From Chromatium okenii (GTDB lineage Bacteria; Pseudomonadota; Gammaproteobacteria; Chromatiales; Chromatiaceae): 34,773 nucleotides of DNA. The notes under the pieces were generated by a model. The model did not search any database. It was given only the letters and a program-made list of their open reading frames with translations, and was not told where the DNA came from. Each line of letters begins with the position of its first letter. Within the stretch, counting starts at the first letter, position 1. Positions 1 to 7,830 of this stretch are shown piece by piece. The stretch is taken from positions 1 to 34,773 of the forward strand of contig NZ_NRRQ01000028.1 of the NCBI RefSeq assembly GCF_016583745.1, in the 5' to 3' direction. The translations under genes were made by a program, and so were the position numbers.

Positions 1-79
1 CGGAGTAGCGATTAAAAACTGAATGTAATCTTGTTCGGTACATTTTGCAGCGTTCATCTTTGTATAGCCAAGCCAGAAT

Positions 80-157
80 AAATTGATTGCGGCACAACAG
101 TAGGATTGAAGGTGCTGCGCCGATTTTGACAATCATTTTGTGGTGGATCGACTATAT
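80..157 (+). repeat. Left copy of a dispersed inverted repeat (about 78 bp)
   Basis: This segment matches the reverse complement of 30785-30863 almost throughout, with one 1-bp gap and a few substitutions; 115-148 is identical to the complement of 30794-30827 over 34 bases. At the right-hand locus the sequence encodes the first half of a 51-residue membrane peptide. Here the same reading (codons from about 105) gives a similar hydrophobic stretch containing APILTIILWWI, but the initiator ATG is lost and the frame then runs into the exoprotein fragment. Weak similarity may extend left to about position 63. The repeat is therefore a displaced piece of a small membrane-protein gene, or part of a mobile unit not recognised here. 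Confidence 0.85.
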
Positions 158-2911
158 TCTAAAGCTATTTTTGGTCAACTGCGTAACTCCTATAAAGAGT
201 CAACCGGTAATGCTGGAACCGTGACACTGATTGTTGAAGACCTGCTAGAAATGCTCAACGAGGCGAAGATTTCCAGCAGCACTTTTGCGACGGGTGATGC
301 GGGAACAGTAACGGTTAAGGTCAGTGGTTTACTAGATATGCGCAACGGAGCGAATATTTCTACTGAAACAAAGGGCTCTAGCGCACTAGAGATGCCCAAT
401 GGAGCGAATACAAAGCAATCCGGTAATGCTAATACCATAATTATACAAGCTGACACGTTACGCCTCGACGGTTCTTTCACATCGATATCTAGTAATACTT
501 CTTTAGGAACAGGTAATGCTGGCATGGTGTCAATCTCGGTTGACAATCTGCTAGAAGTTTCTAATTCAGCCAAAATTTCCAGCGACACATGGTTTTCTTC
601 CGGTGACGCGGGATCAATATCGCTGATGGTTAATGGTTTACTGAAAGTGTTTGATGCGGCGTCAATTTCTAGTGATACATGGTTTTCTTCCGGCAACGCA
701 GGGGATGTCACTGTGCGAGCTAATGCCATGTATCTTAGCAATGCAGCTTTCGCTTCGATATCGAGTACCGCTTTTAGTGGAACTGGTAACGCAGGCGATG
801 TGACGTTAATAGTTGCAGATTCACTAAAAATAGTTAATGAAGGGGCAATTTCTAGCAATACCCAAGGTGGTACAGGTAATGCTGGAAGTGTAACAATACA
901 AGCAGAAACAGTAAGCATCGATGGCGATATTGCCGATAAGTTCACAGGGATTTCAAGTGAAGCAAAAAAAAGTTCAACTGGCAATGCCGGAACTGTAACC
1001 TTAACTGTTGACGGATTATTGGAAGTGCTCAACGGGGCAGAAATTGCTAGCAGCACTTTTGCCACCGGAGATGCGGGAATGGTGAGAGTGCAAGCTGGTG
1101 AGTTGCGTCTTGATGATGCGGGGATTTACAGCCAAGCAACCAAAGATTCAACTGGTAATGCTGGAGCCGTGAATCTGACTGTTGACGGATTGCTGGAAGT
1201 GCTCAACGGGGCAGAAATTGCTAGCAGCACTTTTGCCATAGGCGATGCAGGAACTGTGACGGTGCAAGCTGGTCAGGTGCGTCTTAATGGTGCTGGACTT
1301 ACCGATCAACTTACGGGAATTGCGAGCAGCGCAGAAGCAAGTTCAACCGGCAATGCCGGAACTGTAACCCTAACCGTTGACGGATTATTGGAAGTGCTCA
1401 ACGGAGCTGTGATTATCAGCAGCACTTTTGCTATAGGCGATGCTGGCATGGTGACAGTGCAAGCCGGTGAGTTGCATCTTGATAGTCAAGGTTTCACGAA
1501 TTGGCTTACCGGAATCGCAAGTGGTACGGAGTCAACCGGCAATGGCGGAGCTGTGAACCTGAGCGTTGATGGATTGCTGGAAGTGCTTAATGGGGCTCAG
1601 ATTATCAGCAGCACTTTTGCCATAGGCGATGCTGGCATGGTGACAGTGCAAGCCGGTGAGTTGCATCTTGATAGTCAAGGTTTCACGAATTGGCTTACCG
1701 GAATCGCAAGTGGTACGGAGTCAACCGGCAATGGCGGAGCTGTGAACCTGAGCGTTGATGGATTGCTGGAAGTGCTTAATGGGGCGGCGATTTCTAGTAA
1801 CACTTTCGCCACTGGCGATGCGGGAACAGTGACGGTACACGCCGGTGAGTTGCTTCTTGATGGTGGCGGACTTGCAGATCAATTCACGGGAATTGCGAGT
1901 AGCGCAGAAGCAAGTTCAACCGGTAATGCCGGAGCTGTAAACCTGACCGTTGCCGGTTTACTGGATGTGTTTAATGGGGCGGAGATTTCTAGCAGCACTT
2001 CCGCCACAGGCGATGCCGGAGCAGTGACGGTAAAAGCCGGTGAGTTGCGTCTTGATGATGCGGGGATTTACAGCCAAGCAAATGAAGATTCAACCGGACG
2101 AGTCGGCAATCTCAACATCGCTGCCACCACAATCACTCTCACCGATAACGCACAAATCAGTATCGCCGCGCTGCAAAACATTCCCGATCAAACGTTGTCG
2201 CTGGATCGGCGCATTCAAATTAACGCCGCATCGCTCGCACTCAACGCCAGCACCATCACCGCCCAAAGCACCGGCAACGTTCCCGCCGCTGCAATTCAAA
2301 TCAACGCTGCCGACCTGCGTTTGAATGCCGCCAGCCGCATCACCACTGAATCACTCGCTGCCAACGCCGGCGCAATTACCATCGACGGCGACATTCTCTG
2401 GCTGCGCGATAGTCAAATCACCACTTCCGCCGAAGGTCAAAACGGCGACGGCGGCGACATCGTGCTCACGCCGCGCAATCTCATTTTGCAGAGCGGATTT
2501 ATTCAAGCTAACACTGCTGCCAGCGGCGCTCGCGGCGGTGATATTCGCATCAATTCCGACACGCTAATTGCCAGCCAGCGGCTGCTCGCCGTCGGCGGCA
2601 ATGAACGCCAAACTTTCATCGCAGGCGATGGGCGCAACATCATTCAAGCTGCCGCGCCCGGCGGTGAGCAGGGCAATATCAACATTCTCGCACTCAATCT
2701 GGACATCAGCGCGAGCGTGGTGCCGCCGTCTGCGCCGTTTGGTGATCCTGATGATTTGCTTGCAGATATTTGCCGCACGGTGAACGGCCCGCTCGCCAGC
2801 TCGCTGATTGATCGCGGCAATGGCGGCGTTCCTGCCGATCCCAGCGCCCCGGTCGCCGTCTCGCTGGGCGGAACCCGACTGGATCGGATTTTGAATCACG
2901 CGCCCGAATAA
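140..2911 (+). pseudogene. 5'-truncated two-partner secretion exoprotein (filamentous haemagglutinin-like, TpsA)
   Basis: The open frame encodes about 920 residues of repeated beta-helix units with motifs such as GNAGTVTLTVDGLLEVLNGA and STGDAGTVTVQAGELRLD, typical of secreted adhesins of the filamentous haemagglutinin type. The C-terminus has a cysteine-containing segment (ADICRTVNGPLASSLIDRGNGG) also common in these exoproteins. A complete protein would begin with a signal peptide and a TPS secretion domain of about 250 residues; neither is present. The first possible starts (GTG at 140 and 143) lie inside the dispersed repeat and have no ribosome-binding site, and the frame is closed by several stops upstream. 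The gene is probably a remnant cut by rearrangement at about 158. It sits 28 bp before its transporter gene, so the operon itself is intact. A missing upstream start by programmed means cannot be excluded. Confidence 0.75.
1411..1788 (+). repeat. Near-perfect 189-bp tandem duplication inside the exoprotein
   Basis: Positions 1411-1599 recur at 1600-1788 with almost no differences (for example ctata against ccata near 1430/1619). The unit is 63 codons, so the duplication keeps frame and adds one beta-helix block. Neighbouring blocks of the same protein are much less alike, which points to a recent unequal crossover or slippage event. Confidence 0.9.
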
Positions 2912-2939
2912 TCCGCCCTTTGCCGCGAGGATCACGTTA

Positions 2940-4529
2940 ATGAACAAACAGTTATGCGTTATCTGGCTGGCGCTGCTGTGGTTGCCAATGGCGACCAGCG
3001 GGGCAGTGGAAAATCCAGAGGCAACTGCTGCCGGTTTTGTCCTCAATCGCGTGCAATTCGAGGGCGGCGCGTCGCTGCCGCAAACCGAACTGAACGCCAT
3101 CGTCGCGCCAGCCATCGGTCAACGGGTGACGCTGGCGGATGTCGAAGAGCTGCGGTATCGCTTGACGAAACACTATGTCGATCAAGGCTTTATCAACAGC
3201 GGCGTCGTGATCAAACCCAACCAGACCCTCGCTGACGGCGTGCTGATGTTCCAAATCATTCCCGGTCAACTCACCGAGATTCGCGTCAGCGGACAGGAGC
3301 GCTTGCGCCCGTCTTATCTCACCAAACGCCTCCAGCCCGATCCGACTGCGCCGTTCAACCGCTTGAAATTACAAGATCATTTCCAACTGCTGCTGCAAGA
3401 CCCGCTCATTGCCCAATTGAAAGGGACGCTGCTGCCGGGTGCCGCGCCAGCCAGTGCCGTGCTTGATCTCGCCGTCACTCGCGCCCGAGCGTGGGATGTG
3501 GCGCTGCGCACCGATAACCATCGCCCGCCCAGCACCGGCGCAGAACGCGCTTATCTCACCGGCACGGTGCGCAATTTGACCGGCTTCGGCGACGCGCTTG
3601 ATCTCAATTTCGGGCATGGTGACGAAGGCGACGGGCGCGAGGGCAGCATCAGTTGGTCGCTGCCGCTGACGGCGCAAGACACGCGGCTGGCGCTGCGTTA
3701 TGAACGCAACGATGCGTCGTTGATTGAGGAACCGCTGGCGGATTTAGCGATTGACAGCGCCACCGAACGGCTGATGGTGGAGGTGTCACATCCAGTCTGG
3801 CACACGTTGCAAAGCACTTTGCGGCTCGGGGCGCAGCTCAGTCATGCCGAGAACACCACGCATCTGCTCGGTGAACCTTTTTCGTTTTCGGAAGGCGTGG
3901 TCAACGGCGCCAGCCAAGTCACCGCGCTGCGGCTGTCTCAGGAGTATTCGCGGCGTTTGACGCAGCAGGCATTTGCGCTGCGCTCGGTGTTCAGTTACGG
4001 GATGGACGCGCTGGATGCCACGATTCAAGCTGGCAACACGCCCGACAGCCGTTTCGTCGCTTGGCTTGGTCAAGGGCAATACGTCCGGCAATTGAGCCAG
4101 CACGGGACACAAATGATCGTGCGCGGCAGTCTGCAATTGGCGGGTGAACGGCTGCTGGCGCTGGAACAGTTTTCGCTTGGCGGTGCCGGCTCGGTGCGCG
4201 GTTATCGGGAAAATCAACTGGTTGGCGATAACGGCTACACCGCGTCAGCAGAAGTGCGTTATCCCGTTTGGGAAGGCGTGAAGTTTTTTGCTGCCAAACA
4301 ACTGCTGCAACTCGCAGTCTTTACCGATGTCGGCAATGCGTGGGATCACGGTCATTACTCAGAACGCGACGGCGATCTGTGGTCAATCGGCGTGGGCGCG
4401 GTGTGGACGATTGAGAAACGGCTACAAGCGGAGCTGTATTTTGGTCACGCGCTCAATGATCCGCCGCCGGAGAAAGAGCACGACTGGCAGGATGAAGGCG
4501 TTCATTTCATGGTTCAGGTCGATTTTTAA
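2940..4529 (+). CDS. Two-partner secretion outer membrane transporter (ShlB/FhaC/HecB family, TpsB)
   Basis: This protein of 529 residues would export the TpsA partner across the outer membrane. It opens with a signal peptide (residues 1 to about 22, ending near TSGAVE), followed by POTRA domains (about 35-190; FVLNRVQFEGGASLPQTEL and VLMFQIIPGQLTEIRVSG) and a 16-strand-type barrel. The family's conserved loop-6 motif is visible as GGAGSVRGY (VRGY at residues 419-422), and the last residue is phenylalanine (HFMVQVDF), as expected for recognition by the barrel assembly machinery. The ATG at 2940 follows GAGG at normal distance. It lies 28 bp after the exoprotein fragment and 13 bp before the CHAT gene, so the three probably form one transcript. 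The transporter looks intact although its adjacent substrate is truncated. Confidence 0.92.
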   Translation: MNKQLCVIWLALLWLPMATSGAVENPEATAAGFVLNRVQFEGGASLPQTELNAIVAPAIGQRVTLADVEELRYRLTKHYVDQGFINSGVVIKPNQTLADGVLMFQIIPGQLTEIRVSGQERLRPSYLTKRLQPDPTAPFNRLKLQDHFQLLLQDPLIAQLKGTLLPGAAPASAVLDLAVTRARAWDVALRTDNHRPPSTGAERAYLTGTVRNLTGFGDALDLNFGHGDEGDGREGSISWSLPLTAQDTRLALRYERNDASLIEEPLADLAIDSATERLMVEVSHPVWHTLQSTLRLGAQLSHAENTTHLLGEPFSFSEGVVNGASQVTALRLSQEYSRRLTQQAFALRSVFSYGMDALDATIQAGNTPDSRFVAWLGQGQYVRQLSQHGTQMIVRGSLQLAGERLLALEQFSLGGAGSVRGYRENQLVGDNGYTASAEVRYPVWEGVKFFAAKQLLQLAVFTDVGNAWDHGHYSERDGDLWSIGVGAVWTIEKRLQAELYFGHALNDPPPEKEHDWQDEGVHFMVQVDF

Positions 4530-4542
4530 GCGAGGCGACAAG

Positions 4543-7095
4543 ATGCACATCCGAATCCTGCACACACTCACCTTGACCGCCGCGTTGCTGACTGCGCCAC
4601 TCGCGCCAGCAGCAACCACCTGTCAACGCCCAGCCGCTGCGCCAGCCAGCCGTGAACAGGCGACTGCGCTTGCCGCGTGGAGCGCCACCATCGCGCAGCA
4701 TTCCGCGCCAGCCGCTGCCATCATTGAGGCGCGGATTCGTCGCGCTGAAACCTATCGAATGCTGGGGCGTTATGCCGACGCGGAAGCAGATTTGATGACG
4801 GTGCTTAAATCCCCCCCAGCCCCCCTTTTTCAAAGGGGGGAGGAAGAAGAAAAGCCACCCGTTGATAAATCCCCCCAGCCCCCTTTGCTAAAGGGGGAGG
4901 AAAAGCCCCCCTTTGAAAAAGGGGGGTTGGGGGGATTTGAGATCGGGCAGTTAGGATTTTCAACGTTACACGCTACCGCCACGACCGCACTCGGTTTGCT
5001 TTATGCCCAGCAACGCCAATTCGCTCGCGCTGAAACGCAATTGCGCGACGCGCTGAATCAAGCCCGCGAACTCGCTGATCCGACGTTGATTGCCACTGCC
5101 GCCAACAGCTTGGGCAATGTCTTGTTGGAACAACAACATCAACCCGCAGCCAGCGCCGTGTATCGGGAGGCGCTCGCCCAAGCTCGCGCCGCCAACGATC
5201 CCGGATTAATAGCGAGCATCTCCCTCAATCTGGCACGAGTGGCGGGGAATTCCGCGCAGGCGCAGCGTGAATTGCAGACCGCTCACGCTGCGACGCAGCA
5301 AATCACCGTTGCGGCAGAACGGGCGGAATTGTTGCTGGCGCTGGCAGCGCGGGCGCGAGAATCCGGCAGCAGCTTGGCGCGTGAGAGCTTGCTGGAGGCA
5401 GAACAGATCGCGGCTGGCGCTGGTTTGGCGCGACTTCACGCGCAGGCACTCGCGCAGTTGAGCAGCTTGGCTGCCGCGTCGGGTCAATCTGATGAAGCGC
5501 AGGATTTAATCGCGCAGGCGCTGCGGTTTGCGCCGCTGGAGGCGTATGACTTGCGCTATCAATGGGAATGGCAATTGGGGCAATGGCTGCGCGATGCCGG
5601 TGAGCGACCGCGAGCGATTGCGGCATATCGCCGCGCCGTCGCGCATTTGCAGCACATCCGTTTGGATATTCCGGTCGAATACGCCGAAGGGCGCTCATCA
5701 TTCCGCGAGACGCTCGCGCCGCTCTATCTCGGTCTCGCCGATTTGCTGTTTCAGGAAGCAGCGCAGCGCGACGACGCGGCACAACCGTTGCTGCGCGAAG
5801 CCCGCGACACGGTGGAACAGGTCAAACTCGATGAATTGCGGGACTATTTCCGCGACGCCTGCATCTTGCCGCTGCGTGAAGACATCGGCGCGTTGGCATC
5901 GCGCTCTGCCGTGTTTTATCCGGTCATCTTTGCGGAGCGGGTGGAATTGCTGGTGAGCATCGGCGAGCGGTTTTATCGCACGACTGCGCCGGTATCTCGT
6001 GAGCAAATTCAAATGGTTGCCGAGATTTTGGCGCTCAAATTGCGTTACGACAAACCGGCGGAGGCGGAATCCGCGCAACTGTACGAGTGGCTGATTGCGC
6101 CAATTGTGCCGTGGCTGACGGAACAGCGGGTTGAGACCTTGGTATTCGTGCCGGATGGCCCGCTGCGGGCGGTGCCACTCGCAGCGTTACGCGCCAGCGA
6201 TGGGCGCTATCTCGTTGAAAGTTATGCAGTGGCGACTGTGCCGGGCTTGAAATTGCTGCCGCCAGACGACACCGCTCATGCCGATTTGACGACGCTGCTG
6301 GCAGGGTTGAGCCGACCGGGCCCGGTGGTGGATGAATTGCCGGCGTGGTGGGTGAACGCGCTGGTGCAACAAAATCGCGGACATCAATCCCCCCCAGCCC
6401 CCCTTTTCCAAAGGGGGGAGAAGGAAAAGCCCTCCTTTAGCAAAGGGGGGTTGGGGGGATTTGATCGGCGCGGCGTTTCAGCCTCCGCGCAGCAGTTGAC
6501 TGCCGAACCGTTGCGAGCGGCACAAGCGGAGAAAATTGAGGCGCTGGCGCTGCCCGGCGTTGCTGAGGAAATCAAACAGTTAGCGGCGCGACTGCCGGGG
6601 CGCACGCTGCGCGATCAAGATTTCTTGCTGAAGCGTTTTGTCGCGGAGGTTGGCGGGCAGCCGTATCGCGTAGTGCATATCGCGTCGCATGGGCTATTTC
6701 AGGGGCCGCCGGAGGACAATTTCATCGTCACTTACGACCGCAAGCTCGACATGAAAACGCTGGCAACGATCTTGAAACCCAAAGAGTTAGCGCAGCGCCC
6801 GATTGAATTGTTGGTGTTGAGCGCCTGCCAAACGGCGGAAGGCGATGATCGCACGCCGCTGGGGTTGAGCGGCGTCGCGCTGCAATCGGGAGCGCGGAGT
6901 GCGCTGGGTTCGCTGTGGCCGGTCGGCGATGCGGCGACGCAGTTGTTAATGCAGCAGTTTTATAAGCAGCTCAAGCAGCCGGGCATGACGAAAGGACGGG
7001 CGTTGCAAGCGGCGCAAAAGGCGTTGCTTGCCAGCGACCAGTACCGCCAACCGAATGATTGGGCGGCATTTATTCTGGTCGGCAATTGGTTGTAA
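4543..7095 (+). CDS. Secreted TPR-CHAT domain protein
   Basis: An 850-residue protein with a signal peptide (MHIRILHTLTLTAALLTAPLAPAA), a helical TPR-like region (about residues 30-420) and a C-terminal CHAT domain (about 460-845), a caspase-like cysteine peptidase fold. The catalytic pair is visible: His716 in HIASHGLF and Cys762 in LSACQTAEG. The frame stays open upstream to 4288, but ATG 4543 is preferred because it has a GAGG site 7 bases upstream and starts a signal peptide. It follows the transporter gene by 13 bp. CHAT proteins are often encoded beside two-partner secretion genes, so a role in processing or sensing the exoprotein is a reasonable inference but unproven. Oddly, two palindromic repeat elements are translated as part of it (residues 89-132 and 616-640), the second within the CHAT domain. 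Confidence 0.9.
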   Translation: MHIRILHTLTLTAALLTAPLAPAATTCQRPAAAPASREQATALAAWSATIAQHSAPAAAIIEARIRRAETYRMLGRYADAEADLMTVLKSPPAPLFQRGEEEEKPPVDKSPQPPLLKGEEKPPFEKGGLGGFEIGQLGFSTLHATATTALGLLYAQQRQFARAETQLRDALNQARELADPTLIATAANSLGNVLLEQQHQPAASAVYREALAQARAANDPGLIASISLNLARVAGNSAQAQRELQTAHAATQQITVAAERAELLLALAARARESGSSLARESLLEAEQIAAGAGLARLHAQALAQLSSLAAASGQSDEAQDLIAQALRFAPLEAYDLRYQWEWQLGQWLRDAGERPRAIAAYRRAVAHLQHIRLDIPVEYAEGRSSFRETLAPLYLGLADLLFQEAAQRDDAAQPLLREARDTVEQVKLDELRDYFRDACILPLREDIGALASRSAVFYPVIFAERVELLVSIGERFYRTTAPVSREQIQMVAEILALKLRYDKPAEAESAQLYEWLIAPIVPWLTEQRVETLVFVPDGPLRAVPLAALRASDGRYLVESYAVATVPGLKLLPPDDTAHADLTTLLAGLSRPGPVVDELPAWWVNALVQQNRGHQSPPAPLFQRGEKEKPSFSKGGLGGFDRRGVSASAQQLTAEPLRAAQAEKIEALALPGVAEEIKQLAARLPGRTLRDQDFLLKRFVAEVGGQPYRVVHIASHGLFQGPPEDNFIVTYDRKLDMKTLATILKPKELAQRPIELLVLSACQTAEGDDRTPLGLSGVALQSGARSALGSLWPVGDAATQLLMQQFYKQLKQPGMTKGRALQAAQKALLASDQYRQPNDWAAFILVGNWL
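4807..4938 (+). repeat. Palindromic G/C-tract repeat element, in frame within the CHAT gene
   Basis: The element is 132 bp and has three arms: two forward arms beginning AAATCCCCCC (4807 and 4867) and one reverse-complement arm ending GGGGGGATTT at 4938. Each arm also contains its own small palindrome around CCCTTT..AAAGGGGG. It is exactly 44 codons and is translated as KSPPAPLFQRGEEEE and similar, ending KGGLGGF. It interrupts the TPR-like region between helices. The sequence is unlike the surrounding Ala/Arg/Leu-rich coding sequence, which suggests insertion of a REP-like or MITE-like unit. Confidence 0.9.
6386..6462 (+). repeat. Second copy of the palindromic G/C-tract repeat, in frame within the CHAT domain
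   Basis: A two-armed version (77 bp) of the element at 4807-4938: a forward arm beginning AATCCCCCCC and a reverse arm ending GGGGGGATTT. It is translated as SPPAPLFQRGEKEK followed by FSKGGLGGF, residues 616-640 of the protein. It falls in the CHAT domain about 75 residues before the catalytic histidine, presumably in a surface loop because the downstream catalytic motifs are intact. Confidence 0.9.
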
Positions 7096-7104
7096 TGCCG
7101 CGCA

Positions 7105-7830
7105 TTAGCCACCGCTGGGGCGCAGCCGCACGCGGCGATTGATGCTGGCGCGGGGATTGTCACGATCAAACGGTTCGCTCTCGCCCTTGCCAACGGCGTG
7201 CAACCGCTCCGGCGCAATGCCAGTGGATTCAACGAGATAATGCTGCGCTGCTTGCGCCCGCTGTTCTGACAATTCCTGATTGTAGGCGGCAGAACCGGCA
7301 TCATCGCTGTGCCCTTCAACCAACCACGAAATCCCCTCAAATTGCGGTGAAGTCAACGCTTTACCGAGTTTTCCCAGCTCGGTCATCGCATCCTTGGTCA
7401 GTCGCGCTGAGTTGTAGCCGAAATAAATCGACACGCCATCGGCAGTATCTGCCCGCTCGCTGGCGCGGGGCGCGTAAACATCTGGCACGGGCTGGCGGCG
7501 CGGTTTGGGCGCAGCAGGTCGCACGTTTTCATCAGTATCAACGACTTTGCGCGGACGCGGTGCCGGGGCTGGCGCATCTGCTTTGTGGTGCGGAGTGGGC
7601 GCAGCAGTCGTTTTCCGCGCTGGCGCAGCAGCCGGTTTTTCAGCCGGAGTTTGCAACTCCCGCCCCGTCACCAAACCGCGCTTGCGCTCCATCACGCGAT
7701 TGAGCGCCTGTTCGTAATCATCGACGCTGGCACCGCGCTTCATGTATTCCTCAGCGGCTACCGCTGCGCTGCCGCTGCTGAGCGCCAGCATCAGCGCGAT
7801 TTCAATCAAATACTTGTTTTTATTACTCAT
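7105..7830 (-). CDS. OmpA-family peptidoglycan-binding protein
   Basis: 241 residues with a signal peptide (residues 1 to about 26, ending AAVAAEE), a Pro/Ala-rich middle linker (about 60-110) and a C-terminal OmpA domain (about 125-240). The domain shows the usual IYFGYNSARLT start, VEGHSDDAGS, and NRRVRLRPSG, which carries the arginine used for diaminopimelate binding. There is no lipobox, so it is probably periplasmic rather than a lipoprotein. The ATG overlaps the ftsI stop as ATGA, implying translational coupling to the division genes. It ends 9 bp from the convergently transcribed CHAT gene. A role in anchoring the envelope to peptidoglycan near division genes is inferred. Confidence 0.88.
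   Translation of the reverse strand: MSNKNKYLIEIALMLALSSGSAAVAAEEYMKRGASVDDYEQALNRVMERKRGLVTGRELQTPAEKPAAAPARKTTAAPTPHHKADAPAPAPRPRKVVDTDENVRPAAPKPRRQPVPDVYAPRASERADTADGVSIYFGYNSARLTKDAMTELGKLGKALTSPQFEGISWLVEGHSDDAGSAAYNQELSEQRAQAAQHYLVESTGIAPERLHAVGKGESEPFDRDNPRASINRRVRLRPSGG

Noticed and set aside
190-1065. 291-codon open frame on the minus strand opposite the exoprotein
   Set aside because: It mirrors the repeat structure of the plus-strand beta-helix and encodes a low-complexity Ala/Ser/Pro/Leu-rich sequence without domain features.
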